From positions 126,546,402 to 126,610,401 of the forward strand of contig CM037877.1 of the NCBI GenBank assembly GCA_021292165.1: DNA of 64,000 bases, in the 5' to 3' direction. The notes below the pieces were generated by a model. It had not been told where the DNA came from, ran no database searches, and saw nothing but the letters and a program-made list of their open reading frames with translations. Shown here in pieces: positions 44,528-56,270 of this stretch (positions are counted from its first letter, which is position 1; every line of letters begins with the position of its first letter). Source of the stretch: Shinisaurus crocodilurus. Its lineage: Eukaryota > Chordata > Lepidosauria > Squamata > Shinisauridae. A program made the translations under genes and the position numbers.

Positions 44528-44535
44528 CTGTAGAG

Positions 44536-45826
44536 ACATCTCTGTCCCTGAACTCAGAAGGGGCTTGGGTGGAATAATTGTATCATTGTGCCAAAATGGA
44601 AAAGAGTTTAAGTAATGGAATAAAGATAATGGATAATGTTCCTGTATCCTTACCAGCCTAGCTCTATCTTTTGCAGCTCCTTCTGACATTACCTTTGTAG
44701 TATGAGAGCTGCTGCAACTCAGCACCTTCTTGTGCCATAAAGGTAACAGAAGAAGCCCCGGACCACATGGGAAGGCTCCTTATGACATGGCCCTTACAGG
44801 GCAGCATTGCACCAGTTTATGGGAGAGGTAGTTACTATTTGGAGAAAAGCTGCATCCATGTGGCTTTGAGCTTCTGATGGCTCTTTCATGGTGCAGGAGG
44901 GAGCTGCACTGAAGCACCTTCCATGACATGGAGGTCACATGAGAAAGGGCCCTTAGTGCCATGAAGGAGGCTTCTTGATTTAACTTGCCAAGAGCCATCT
45001 CTCAGCTAATTATCCTAATACCAGGTGAACCACCTTGCTGTTTTATTCTATGTCTGCCGGAGGCTCTTTCTGCACTAGGGCAAGTGGTTGCACTTTCCTT
45101 TTTCAGACTTTCACATTTTAAAAGTACCGCTCTTTTCAGAGAGAGCAGCATTGATCTTTGTGAGGAAGACAGGGCCTGACATAAAATTCAACTAGTTCAA
45201 CATAGGTGTTCATGGATTAGAGCCCACTTTGACAGGTGCATGAAGCTAAAGTTCATTAAATATTACAGTTAGGACGTAGTCCTATGCACATTTAGACAGA
45301 AAGAAGTTGTACAACTCCCAGCATTTTCCATCCAGCATAGCTGGCTGGGGAATGCTTGGAACGGTAGGACTTTTCTGTTGAAACATGCATAGGATTGCAC
45401 CCTTAGTTACATATGTATAAGTCCTCGAAGACAGAGAGGATTTCTAAAATATTTGTGTATAATAGTCCAGTCATGAAAATGTAGTATGATGAAAGGGATA
45501 CTAAAATATCCTATTCCATTGCATTCACTGAATGTTGTCATCCCCAAATCACATTGAATTTAGCGTTTATAGTCACGACTTGGCGTTCCAGTTTGCAATC
45601 CCCTGACTCTTCATTTTCCAATGTTTTGAAATAGCATTAAGCAATATAAAATTTCTCTTTAAACTGGAGAAGTCAAACCTCATCTACGAAGGAGACTGTG
45701 TGTAATTATGGCTTAAATTTTATCCTTATTTGAGAGGATCCCACATGCATGGTATTATAAGCTGTGGGTTAATGTGTAATACTACTACTGCCACAGGATC
45801 TTAATGTCTGCTTTGACTTTTTCCAG
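44536..45826 (+). other. intron segment leading to PCDHA constant exon 3
   Basis: No repeat was recognised beyond a short piece at about 45310-45365 resembling reptile MITE text (AACTCCCAGCATTTTCC). The 3' end is a normal pyrimidine-rich tract, GACTTTTTCCAG. Confidence 0.6.
45815..45826 (+). promoter_or_regulatory. splice acceptor of PCDHA constant exon 3
   Basis: The tract TTTGACTTTTTCCAG ends in AG at 45825-45826. The downstream AA completes a split Glu codon, and the following codons read [13 protein letters not shown], as in vertebrate protocadherin-alpha tails, which fixes the boundary. Confidence 0.9.
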
Positions 45827-46137
45827 AACCTGAGGCTGGTGAGGTGTCCCCTCCAGTGGGAGCTGGTGTGAATAGCAACAGCTGGACCTTTAAATATGGG
45901 CCTGGCAACTCCAAGCAGCCTGGTCCCGGTGAGTTGCCAGACAAATTCATTATCCCAGGATCTCCTGCCATCATCTCCATTCGTCAGGATCCACCAAACA
46001 GCCAAACTGACAAAAGTGACTTCATAACCTTTGGCAAGAAGGAAGAGACCAAGAAAAAGAAGAAAAAGAAGAAGGGAAACAAAGCTCAGGAGAAAAAAGA
46101 AAAGGGCAACAGCACCACTGACAACAGTGACCAATGA
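45827..46137 (+). CDS. PCDHA: protocadherin-alpha cluster, constant exon 3 (coding part)
   Basis: This encodes the end of the cytoplasmic tail shared by all alpha-protocadherins, neuronal cell-surface adhesion proteins. Two bases complete a split codon, then 102 codons run to TGA at 46135-46137. Visible blocks: [55 protein letters not shown], a lysine-rich run (46049-46080) and the ending [14 protein letters not shown] (46021-46038) fits the WIRS pattern through which alpha-protocadherins bind the WAVE actin regulator. The frame is intact and very close to the mammalian protein. Constant exons 1 and 2 and the variable exons were not found and should lie upstream of the window. Confidence 0.96.
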
Positions 46138-48075
46138 GGGGTTTATACGGAACAATCTACTTAGCCAATTTTTGTAATCTTGGAAGATCTCTCCTATGTA
46201 GCAACTCCCAACTTCTTCCCACTGTTAACCAATTTCCTGTATGTGCAAGACTTCAAAATTCGCAGGGAATTCACAATGTCTGTCTAGATTGCTTAACAGG
46301 TTTTGTCTTGAAAGCTTTATTAAGCCTGGTGTTAACTCTTTTTCTCCACTCTGGCTTGTTTTCAGAATCTAAAAAGCAGACACAAGTTTCTTTTCTCCTA
46401 CGCTGAAAAGGAGACTCTTCACAATACAGCCAGTGCGAGGTTGGACTCTTTGCATTGTGGTTCCTGTGATCCTGTCCTGATGACACTTACGGGGAGGGGG
46501 GGGAGTTAATCGTTTTTGGTATTGTGCACCCTGTATCTGATTGGAAACTTTTGTGTGCTGACTATTGGCTAGGTGATGCAAGATCAGATAAATGTGATGC
46601 AAGAAGAACTTGTAAAACATGAACAAATGAAGTTCCTTGTGAAATTAATGTGCAATGCTGTGTGGCCTGGAGAACTATCTTAAAATTTGCGATTGGATTT
46701 TTCATAATCAATCCGATCTAGTGTGTAGTATGCTGGGGCTTTTATATATTTTATATACACACTCCAGTAAAAAGGAATACTCACTCAGACAACTTGTATA
46801 CCATGAAGTATATCTTCTTCCAAGCCATTGGCCATATTGCCACAATAAGGCCTTTGTTCTCCTAGCAAGGATGTCCCTCAGGGAACGTCTGCAACCTCCC
46901 ATGCTCTTGGCTCAGTGCTGTAGTGCTAAACAGGGGAGTGTGGGAAATCTCTCTCTTAAAAAAAAACAAACTCACTCAACATGAACTCTGGGGAGTGGGG
47001 ATTCCCTTGCTCACATCTTGAATCCAGCTGTGAAGACAGAACTGGTCCTACAACCCAGACCTTGGCATGCGTGTACTGCAGGGAGTTGGATGTCCATCCA
47101 GGGCACATCTGATGCCTTTTGAAACCACTGTGCAGACATGCCCTCAGAGTTTAACAAGGGAAGGAAGGGCTGACATCTCAGGAACGTAACTGACTGTGAT
47201 GTTTCCTTTATGTCCTTGTTTCCACTCTATTTAACATTCTTTTGCACATAATGTCTCTGAAAAGGTCAGAGTATTTTCCATAATACATATGCAAAAGTAA
47301 GGACAAAAAAACAAAAAAACCTTATCTGTGCTATTTGTGATTTGATATCTTTATTTATAAAGGGAATATAGCTGTAAATGAAGAATACGATGTCCTTTAA
47401 CCCAAACTGAAGTAAATTTACAGCCATTAGAAAATATAATTGCTGCTATTGAAGTGCTTTAGAAAAATTTGCCTGAAACATCTGTATTATATCTGCCAAT
47501 CACAGCTTTATTCTGTCAGGTCACTGGTTGGGGGGGGGGGGAGGGGGAGGGGAGTCTGCCTCTTGCATGCATTAAGAAATACAAGATTTTCTCTTTCTCT
47601 TTTTGCATTACTTATTCTGCACTTTGAGTACACAACATTTGTAAACGAATTTTCATCAGAAGAAGCTGAAGCAAACCTTTTCTCACACAAGCAGATCTAC
47701 TAACCTGCTCGCTCTGTGCAGTGTCTTGGTGTTATCTCCCACATAGCCTCCTTGGGGTTTAGTTTGACTTTTCTATGAGTTTATCCATTTCTGACCCTTC
47801 AACTATCACTCATCATGTAAAACTCAAGTACTGTATGTATGCTATATGCTCTTATAAGTATCCTGAAATATTTATTCTGTGCTTCTGTATGTGAATGTCA
47901 ATGAAACTATTACCTAGCGTGGACATTAAGCTTTACTGTTGAATGTAAATCCATTATTATTTTGTAAGCTTGTGAACAAGTGGAGTAGTGTTGATATTTT
48001 TAAGCACTGTTAGTTACCAGTTTTTGTGTATGAATTGAAACACAAGTAAAAGATCTTTCTTAAATCAAGAAATCA
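46138..48075 (+). other. PCDHA shared 3' UTR (end inferred)
   Basis: The sequence downstream of the stop is free of recognised transposons for about 2 kb, unlike its surroundings, which fits a retained long 3' UTR. It carries G and A homopolymers (47529-47545, 46959-46967). The likely end is after AGTAAA at 48045-48050. A further AATAAA at 48268-48273 is an alternative. Confidence 0.65.
48045..48050 (+). terminator. candidate PCDHA polyadenylation signal
   Basis: AGTAAA, a common variant signal, followed by a T-containing stretch (GATCTTTCTTAAATC). The canonical AATAAA at 48268-48273 is the main alternative. Confidence 0.5.
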
Positions 48076-48447
48076 AGAAATCACAGGATATTATTTCAGA
48101 GGTGCGGTGTTATGAAGTAAAGAACTTTTGCCTCCAGAAAGATAAATACACAGCTGGTATATGGACCTGTACTAGACACAAACCATTACAAACCATTATG
48201 TGTATTAAACAGCATATGGTGTATGAAGCAATGCTATAAAATTATTTCACCATGTTTTTCTCCATAGAATAAAGCTGGGATCCAAAGCATCTATTCCAAA
48301 TGTTCCTATGTGCCAGTGATGATCCCTGATTAAATCCATCTCCATAGTAAACCATTACCCCAGTTTTCTTCCGATTTTGCGGGATGCCTTTTCAAAAACT
48401 GTATTAGACTTATGGTTTCAGCCCTCCTGCTTCCCAGTCTCTAGAGG

Positions 48448-48742
48448 AGGGATAGGTAACCTATTTGAGTCGTGGACACATTTGGCAATTTCAGAAATTG
48501 TCCTGGGCACCACCACAAAATGACTGCCATGGGAGGTGTGGCAAAGGACAAGTAAGACTGAATACAAGGCAGAGGTGGGGGCTGAGCCTCAACACACTAA
48601 ACAAATCCTTTGAACCCACAGTTTTCAGCACCAAGACAAACCTATTTCACGGCAATCCCAGCTGCTGGTAAGAAAATGTATTTTAAAAAATTAAGTGGGT
48701 GGAGTAAAGCACTTTGACAGGCACTACATTGCCTATCCCTGT
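48448..48742. mobile_element. hAT MITE related to the 10737 element
   Basis: Ends AGGGATAGGTAACC and GCCTATCCCTGT, with a perfect 8-bp target duplication TCTAGAGG (48440-48447 and 48743-48750). The interior phrase GGCACCACCACAAAATG is shared with 10737. Confidence 0.9.
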
Positions 48743-48750
48743 TCTAGAGG

Positions 48751-50189
48751 TTAGGTCTGAAAACCTGTATACATTTAGCGGTGAGTAATCCATACTGAAC
48801 ACTTATTTTGTAGGTTTGGGCTGTAAATCTCTAAAGGGATTTAGGGGCAGGGAGAATGGGGGAAACAGTTTTGAACTGCTTAATGAGTTTTGAATTACAA
48901 CTAATCTATAATAATTATAACTAGATTGTGAAATTAAATATTTAACTTTTTTTTTTTAAAGGAAAACTATTATGGCTGATTTACTAGCATAGCATACGTA
49001 CATCAGCAGAAAAGTGTAATTGTGTGTGTGAGTGTGGGGGGCATTCAGGCAGTGATACTGAGTGTGGAAATAGAGTATGTATTTCCATCTGTGAAATGTT
49101 GGAGGGTATGCCAAAGGGGTATGTGAGAAGCTTCCACTCATCCAGCCTTCTGTGGGCCCTGCTTTCCACTGCACCCTCATCCACTATGCTACCCCAAAAG
49201 CTGCTTTTCAAAGTCAGAGGAGTCTCCTGCATGACCTCTGAAAGAGTGCCAAGGGCAGCAGTTGAAAGAGGAAATCAGAAAGTGGCATATCTGTGCATCG
49301 CTTGGATACTACCTTATACATAGCTCAAAGTGTCCTGTGAATGCAAATTCTGTAAGGTACAAGAGTTATTAACATTTTAATGCTCTCCCTAATCTTCAAT
49401 CAAAGAGGACATCTTGGATCTTTGCAAAATGGTATAATATGATCTCAAATTACCTGACAGTTCAATAAGTTGTTATTTGTAAAAACAATGGGTGCTTCCA
49501 GATGGAAGGCTCTGAGCACTACCGGTCAAAAGACATCTATTTCGTCTTTTTTCTTAAAGGATTTGTTATGGAAAGAAAAAAGATGGAAAAAGCGAGGGGA
49601 ATACATGGGAGAAATACAAATTGAAGGCAGCAACGTCTGGATCCTCGTTAAATTCCATGTCTGAAGCAGAGCAATTGTACGATAAAAGCCTATGTCTTAA
49701 TTTTCACACTAAAGTTGTATTTCTCAAAATATTTAATTTGGAATAATCTCACTGAAGGTAATGGAACTGCTTGGATGTAGGTTGTTTTTCTAGGGAGTTT
49801 TGAAACTGGAGTAGGCAGTTTTGAAACTGGAGCTTGCCATATTTATTCTAAGCAATTTGATTGGAAACAAGTTCCATACAGCTCCATAGGGCATATTTCC
49901 AAGGATATATTTTTTAAAAAAATAGAATTGGTGAATAAGAGACACGGATCTTTCAAAAATTACTCTCACCATCTTACGTTCGTTACTGCATGATGCTATG
50001 CTGTTGTAATGAGAGCTCTCTGTTCATATTCAATTACTGTATGTCTCACCATAACTGTGATGAAACTTCTTCCGGATTCATTTTAGAGCATCAGGCAACT
50101 ACAAATCTTCTTTACAAAATATCTTTAGAAATGGGATCGCTATGATTCAGTTTTCCAGATCTGATACTTGAAATCCAGTGTGTGTGTGT

Positions 50190-50221
<32 letters not shown>

Positions 50222-50734
50222 ATAGGTAGATAGAGATATAGATACAGACATATAGATAGATCGATAGACAAACAGACAGATAAATGTCTGTCCACTTTTT
50301 AGCTGTTGAGGGAATACAGTGTGGCTAATAACTGATTTTGAGACAAGGTAACACAGGCAAGTGAAGAATCAGTTTATTGCTGTGACAAAGTTATGCCTGT
50401 ATGCCAGTTTATATTTACAACAAAGATCAATATATTATAAATTTTGGAAATTACTGACCCTACCTATACCTTCTTTCTTCCAGACCCAAAGAAGCAATAC
50501 CATTAGCACTGTGAACTTCTAGAACTACATCTTTGATGGAGCATTCAGTTCACCTTTTTTTTTACTGCACAGCAGCAGTTTCCATGCAACCATTACAGAG
50601 ATCCTGTAGCACAATCATTATTCATTCATCTTCATGCAGCATGCAGTGGTGTTGTATTTGTAGCACAGCTCTTGATGTTGCTGAGGAACAGGAAGATGAA
50701 TCATTTTAACTATATCCATTAGAACCTCTTGTAT
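48751..50734. other. intergenic DNA, no gene seen
   Basis: No repeat family or gene was recognised. A compound TG/GATA microsatellite is at about 50180-50285. Confidence 0.5.
50180..50285. repeat. compound (TG)n / (GATA)-like microsatellite
   Basis: A TG run at 50180-50221 is followed by degenerate ATAGATAGA/GACAGATA units. Confidence 0.88.
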
Positions 50735-51130
50735 GACAATTTATTGTTATTATATATATTTGCTATCTCACTTTTCCTCCAAGGAGCTCAACACAGCATA
50801 TATTGTTCTCTTTCCCAAATTTTATCCTCACAACATCTTTGTGACAATAGGTTAGGCTGAGACAGTGACTGGCCTAAGGTCACCCAGTGAGATCAGGGCC
50901 GGTGCTACCATTAGGCCAACTAGGCAGCTGCCTAGGGCGCAGGGCTAAAGGGGGCGCCAGAAACGCCTTGAAAAAAATACAGCACTCTCAAGTGGGAAGG
51001 GGGGGGCGCTAAATATTTGATCTTGCCTAGGGCACCAAACTGCCTTGCACCGGTCCTGAGTGAGATTAATGGCTGACTGGGGATTTGAACCTTGAACTCC
51101 CCCGTATTGATCCAATATAGTGGTGCTGAT
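50735..51130 (-). mobile_element. old Sauria-like SINE interrupted by a hAT MITE
   Basis: TTTTATCCTCACAACATC, GTCACCCAGTGAGAT and GATTTGAACCTTGAACTCCC match the SINE body and B-box region. A hAT MITE sits at 50894-51058. Confidence 0.78.
50894..51058. mobile_element. hAT MITE, CAGGGCCGGTGC family
   Basis: 165 bp, perfect 8-bp target duplication AGTGAGAT (50886-50893 and 51059-51066). Nearly the same sequence as the copy at 15898. Confidence 0.95.
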
Positions 51131-52119
51131 TAGAAAACTGTGCATATACAGTTACTTCTACAAACATTCTTACTTAAAAACATAATTAGAAACATAGAAT
51201 CTACAGTTAGATGATTATTCCAATGGCAAGTATCATCTAAAATCTTGTCAGTGCTAATATTATTGTAGTTACAAAAAACCTACTCTGAACAGAGTTCTGT
51301 TATCTGCCAATTCCAGTTTGATAAATATGATAACATAATGGCCACAGTTGAAAACTGTGCCACCGCCTATTTTTATTCCACTGAACAACACAAAAAGATA
51401 ATTGATATGTCTGAATGCTAGATAAAAGTAAAACAATTTTCTCCACACACGATGTAACCAAATTGTAGGAACCATTGCCAAAGATATGGGTTAGACTATG
51501 GATTTAGCCAAAGTTCAAAGAGAAATTGAACAAACATATGAATCATATGAATTCCAAACCCAGACTAGCAATAATATTGACCTCATCATGCTTCTAAACC
51601 TAGTACTGTATCTTTTTGAAGTGTAATAAAATGGTTTGATCCAGTCTTATAATCTCTTTGCTCCTGTGGACCAGAAGAAAGAATCAGTCCATCTACTAAC
51701 AAAGGTCCTGCATATCTGGGGGGGGGGGGGGGGATGGAGCCTGTCCCATAAGTCACATTGAAAGCATTCATCTTCCACACTGAAGGCAACAAATCTGCTC
51801 ATATAGATTGTTTTCTTAATGGCCCCCTGGGCCACACAGCCCCTGTTGCAGGTGGAGACGGATAAATAAGAGTCAAGAGACAGAAAATGGATTGAACTAA
51901 AAGGCCACATGTATTCAAATGTGTGGGGACAGCTAAGCTAATTGCTGCTGGGAACTACCCTGATCTTTAATCAGGTGATCCATAACCCCACCCTGAGCAG
52001 GGGGGGCATAATTTCCCACCACTTGCTCTCAGGTCACACCCATCTGAATATGGAGGGTGGCCTTCCTGATTGATCCCCTCCTGGTGCCCCACAGCTCTGA
52101 ATGGATGCTACAGGTTAGC
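51131..52119. other. intergenic DNA
   Basis: No gene or repeat was recognised apart from a G run at 51719-51733. Confidence 0.5.
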
Positions 52120-52127
52120 CACATGGC

Positions 52128-53375
52128 CAGGGCAGTTTGGTGCCCTAGGCAAGATCAGATATTTAGCGCCCGCCCCTGTTAATCGCCCATCTGGCCAGTC
52201 ACCCAGCCAGATTTATGCACATGACTGCCCCGCCCACCCAAATGGGTCAATTATTATTTATTTATTTATACGCAGGAGTGGGCCGGTGAGAGGAGCTCAA
52301 CCCCCTCCACCCTCTGTGCTCCCTCGCTTCATGTAGGGGGGGTGGCTCATGGGTAGAGCCCCCGCTTTGCATGCAGAAGGTCCCAGGTTCAGTGCCCCCC
52401 CCCCCGCATCTCCAGCAGGGCTCGGAAGGGATCCTGCCTGAAAGCCTGGAGAGCCGCTGCTGCCCGTCCGTGTCGACAATGCTGGGCTAGATGGACGGGG
52501 GGTGTGTGTCTTACTCAGGGCAAGGCAGCTCCCGGTGCACCTAAGTGCTTTTCTCCCCCAGAAGCTCTCTGGCCCTGCCCACCTTCTAATGGTGGGCCAC
52601 AGGGATGTAGGCTACATTGCGTTTGCTTTCCCCAACTTTCGGCGCTGTTGCTGCTGGTGGTGCAGCAGGGAGAAGAAGAAAAAATATGGATCCTTCTCTT
52701 CCGAAATTATTCCTCGGGCAGCGACCGAAAACAGGATCTTTCCCCCTCCACCACCACCACCACCCTTTCTCCCTCCCCTTCTTTCTCTCATTCTTTTTCT
52801 TTCTGTCCTTTTTTTTTTTTTAATTGCTCGCTGCCGACTTTCCCTTCCTGTTATTTTGTAGGCACACGGATCGGTTTCTATGAAAACAGAAATGGCGCAC
52901 ACGACAGAGGAGCGCCTGGAGAAGGTCATTTTCCACACACACACACACACAGGCACAGAGAAAAAATGGGTGGGAGACACTCCCTACATTATGTAGGGAG
53001 CTCGGCGTGGCGGGAGGTGGCAGCGGCGGTGCTGGCCACATTCTTCTTCTGGCAACATTGTTATCAAGCCAGGACTTGGGGGAGGGGGATCTCCGCCTCC
53101 CCCTGCACCTCCCTCCCAAATAACGCCCCCCCCAGCCTTCCCTAGCCCTGCCAGGCTGCTGGGTCCCTCGATTCTCGGGAGCTGCTGCTGCTACTGGTGG
53201 TGGTGCTGAGTCCAGGGCCTCCCCTCCCCCCTTTTGCACGCACGCACACACACACACACGAGCTCCCCTCTTCTTTCCTCCTCCTCCTGCCGCCACCGCT
53301 GCTTCTGACTGGCGCCCCCTTTAGCCCTGCGCCCTAGGCAGCTGCCTAGTTGGCCTAATGGTAGCACCGGCCCTG
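52128..53375. mobile_element. hAT element, CAGGGCCGGTGC family, 1248 bp
   Basis: Perfect 8-bp target duplication CACATGGC (52120-52127 and 53376-53383). Left end CAGGGCAGTTTGGTGCCC, right end GGTAGCACCGGCCCTG. Carries a nested tRNA-headed SINE and poly-purine/pyrimidine DNA. No transposase was recognised. Confidence 0.92.
52336..52556 (+). mobile_element. tRNA-Ala-headed SINE
   Basis: TGGCTCATGGGTAGAGCCCC and AAGGTCCCAGGTTCAGTGC are tRNA A and B boxes with TGC in the anticodon position. The body (GGAGAGCCGCTGCTGCC, GCTGGGCTAGATGGACG) and end (AAGGCAGCTCCCGG) follow. The 3' limit is approximate. Confidence 0.75.
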
Positions 53376-53383
53376 CACATGGC

Positions 53384-53977
53384 CATTCAGTAGAGTCACT
53401 GTATCATAATACGGAAGAAAATGTACATTCTTGACAGTTTGGGTTTTATTCTACGGAGTCCTGTGTTTCTGGGCTTGTTATGGTTAGATGCATTAGTCAA
53501 TTAATGTAGTTCTAATCTAAAACCCACATGTGAAGAAACACTAGCTTATCTCGCCACTGTCACCAGATGCGATGGAACAGCATGGTGGCTATCCCACCTA
53601 AGCTTCTTTTATTTTTTTAAATGAACTTTGAGGCTTGGGTCTATAGAACTCACTGCCAGTTTTTAATAAAGTTCTCAATTAGATTTCACCACTAGGGAAT
53701 GCTGCCTCAGCTATAAGACCTGCTGCCACTAGAATAAAGCCTCTCTACCTAAAAGAAACTCAGTAGCTTGGTTCCTATGGTGTAGGCATGGGGCTGGCAC
53801 TACCACTAGAGACCACCTTTCAGAATGAACAAAAAAAAAATAGGATGTTTATTAATGGAAATTATTTACAAAAATGAATAAAATGTCACTCTTCAAATAA
53901 TAGGTTAAGATTGCTTAAAGTTTCTTAAATTAAATATGGTTGCTTACCATTCCTAAGCTGAGTCTTTGCCAGCTAAA
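53384..53977. other. intergenic DNA
   Basis: No gene or repeat was recognised. Confidence 0.5.
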
Positions 53978-53979
53978 TA

Positions 53980-54480
53980 CCGTATTGTTCCGAGTATAGG
54001 CTGCACTCCCCCCCCCCCTAATTTAAGGCTTTAAGCTAGGGGTGCGGCCTACAACCAGAATGTTGCCAAAAAACCCAACAAAAAACAGCCCCACCACCCG
54101 GAGACTGCCCCCAGCAGTGGCCGCTGCTCACTGAAGCGGCCGCCGCTCGAGCACCTGGGGGAAGACTGGGTCCCTGCGGCGGTCACCCACAGCTGAGAGC
54201 TGCCTGTGAAGCCCTGACGAGGGGTGCCCTGTAGGGGAGAGAAAGGGGGGGCGGTCGGCAAAAGAACTGGGCTTCAACAAACCTCCTCCCTCCATTTTAG
54301 CCCCGCTGTACACACACAGCCTTAATCTGCAGCCTCAGTGCCTGATTTTACTGTCACCTCAGTTGTCACCCCCAGCAGCGGCCGCCACTCACGGACGTTT
54401 TAAAATTTTAATTTTTAAAAAATAGCACCAAACTTTAAGGGTGCTATGATCAGGAGTGGCCTATACTCTGAACAATACGG
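53980..54480. mobile_element. TA-flanked inverted-repeat DNA transposon
   Basis: Ends CCGTATTGTTCCGAGTATAG and CTATACTCTGAACAATACGG, flanked by TA (53978-53979 and 54481-54482). The TA duplication suggests Tc1/mariner, but the family was not identified. It contains a GC-rich interior and no transposase. Confidence 0.78.
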
Positions 54481-54542
54481 TAAAATCTCTATAGCTTTTC
54501 CTTCCTTCCCTAAACTTCCTGATAAGCAGGAATAGATGTTCC

Positions 54543-54807
54543 TGAGAGCCAGTGTGGCGTAGTGGTTAGAGTGTTGGACTGGGACTCGGGAGATCCGGGT
54601 TCTAGTCCCCGCTCGGCCATGAAACTCACTGGGTGACTTTGGGCCAGTCACAGCCTCTCAGCCTAACCTACCTCACTAGGGTTGTTGTGAGGATAAAATG
54701 GAGAGGAGGAGGAGGATTATGTAAGCCGCCTTGAGTTCCTTGCAGGAAAAAAGGCGGGGTATAAATGTAATAAATAAATAAAAAATAAAAATAAATAAAT
54801 AAATAAA
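54543..54807 (+). mobile_element. Sauria-type tRNA SINE
   Basis: The best-preserved copy. Head GAGCCAGTGTGGCGTAGTGG, B box GGTTCTAGTCCCC, body GGGTGACTTTGGGCCAGTCA and TTGTTGTGAGGATAAAATGG, end GCCGCCTTGAGTTCCTTGC and (TAAA)n tail at 54763-54807. Confidence 0.92.
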
Positions 54808-55347
54808 TGTTGTACTGTACACCAGTCTCCATTTGCCTCCAGATCTTTCTGCTTCTTCTGGCCTCTAACTGATGCTTCAGATGTTTCAGGGACTTCTTCT
54901 TGCTGATGTTCCCTCTGGTCAGACATTAAGTAGGAACCTAAAATATGTTATGTATATCTGGTTTGCTCATAAAATTATCATGTTTGGTATATTAAATTTA
55001 AAACTATAGTTTATTCAGGCAATAATTACAAATTTAATGAGTTTACTTTTGAACATTCTTAAATATAATGATAATTTTATGAGCAAACCAAGTTATACAT
55101 AATATAACTTTAGGAACATAACGTTAGGAACATACAGTTCTCTCCCAGTCCCTGTCTTCCCCTTTTTCCTTTTCTATCCGCTCCGGCTCCTGAAAAAGAA
55201 GGGAGAACATCTATGTAATCCCACTTCCATATTTTATCTTTTGTAGCTGGCAGCAAATGCTACCCTAATGGGATTAATATTTCACCATAAGGGACAGGTG
55301 CATGCTTTATGGAAGAGAGGGGTCTATCTTATCTGTTTGACTTGGGA
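54808..55347. other. intergenic DNA
   Basis: No gene was recognised. Two short inverted segments (about 54955-54985 and 55075-55105, ATAAAATTATCAT-like) can pair; the cause is unknown. Confidence 0.5.
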
Positions 55348-56270
55348 CCAGGGTGGATAAAAATCAATGTTTTATTTAATTGGATTTTTTAAAATTTAAA
55401 TTGGATTTTTTAATAAAATGCTTTTTGAGGAAAAATCTATCTAAAGATAGTTTTCTATTTAAGATACATTATAGTCCAAAGGTATTAGTTTTTAATTATG
55501 TAGCATGAGGCTGTATATTCATGCAATGTTTAATTTTTTTGGTAAATGAATTCCATTAATCCATTCACAATGTCATGCTCTTCCAGAGGTTTCTGTAAGA
55601 TTATTGGGCAATTTTTCTATCTAGAAGATATTATCACAGATGCTTGGTTTTACAGTTCTCAAAACTGGGAATTTGTGTCACGTGCCTCTTCTTCACAGCA
55701 AAAATGTTATAAAATAAACAGAGAGAGTTGAGAAAAAGACCTTAATCCCATTGTTCCTTTGCAAATCTATGTACACAGAATCAATCCTTACCTCTTAAGT
55801 GCCAAGTTTTTTTAAAAATCAATGAATAGAAGATTGTTGGGAGTGGAATAGAAGCGAAGTATGAGGAGGGAGGGGCAAGCAGTAAAAATGAAAGTGAAAC
55901 CTTTTAAGCGGAATACTCCACAAGTCTGTGGATCTTTGTGTGTATAGCCTGCCCTGAGGTTTATCATATTATTTCCCTGGAGGAGAAAACCTATAATGGC
56001 AGCAGGCCATAACAGAGACCCAGTCTGGGAATATTTTAATGAAGTTCCTCCACCTATGGGTAAGGCAGACATGCGTGCAAAATGAAAAAAAATGCAAGCA
56101 CTGCAACAAAGAAATGCAAGGCCTGGTGGCCTGAATGAAACAACATCACGAGAAGTGCTGTGATGAAGACGACAAAAGAACATGTTTGAACAGGCATGTT
56201 TGAACAGGCAGGATCTTCTGATTTCATCATATTTCTTAAAAACTGCCTTGAGGAACTGTCAGGTTCGAGC
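55348..56270 (+). pseudogene. decayed hAT element with BED zinc finger
   Basis: The left part starts near CAGGGTGGATAAAAATC (about 55356) and continues as AT-rich leader. At 55996-56165 a broken reading frame encodes a BED-type finger: DPVWEYFNEVPPPMGKADMR, then C-x2-C (TGCAAGCACTGC) and KEMQGLVA … KQHHEKC. BED fingers are the DNA-binding end of hAT transposases and of domesticated ZBED proteins. A frameshift lies before the CxxC and an in-frame TGA within the finger. The catalytic region is absent or unrecognisable. Confidence 0.78.

Noticed and set aside
1..45826. PCDHA constant exons 1 and 2
   Set aside because: I looked for the DWRYSASLRAG and GGPDQQWPTVSSA coding regions and did not find them; they are probably upstream.
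45844..46137. A separate small intronless protein starting at 45844
   Set aside because: There is no ATG at that point; the reading continues upstream to a splice acceptor and matches the protocadherin-alpha tail.
52336..52410. Functional tRNA-Ala gene
   Set aside because: The A and B boxes are tRNA-like, but no acceptor stem pairs around them and a SINE body follows. The head at 26110-26178 was rejected for the same reason.
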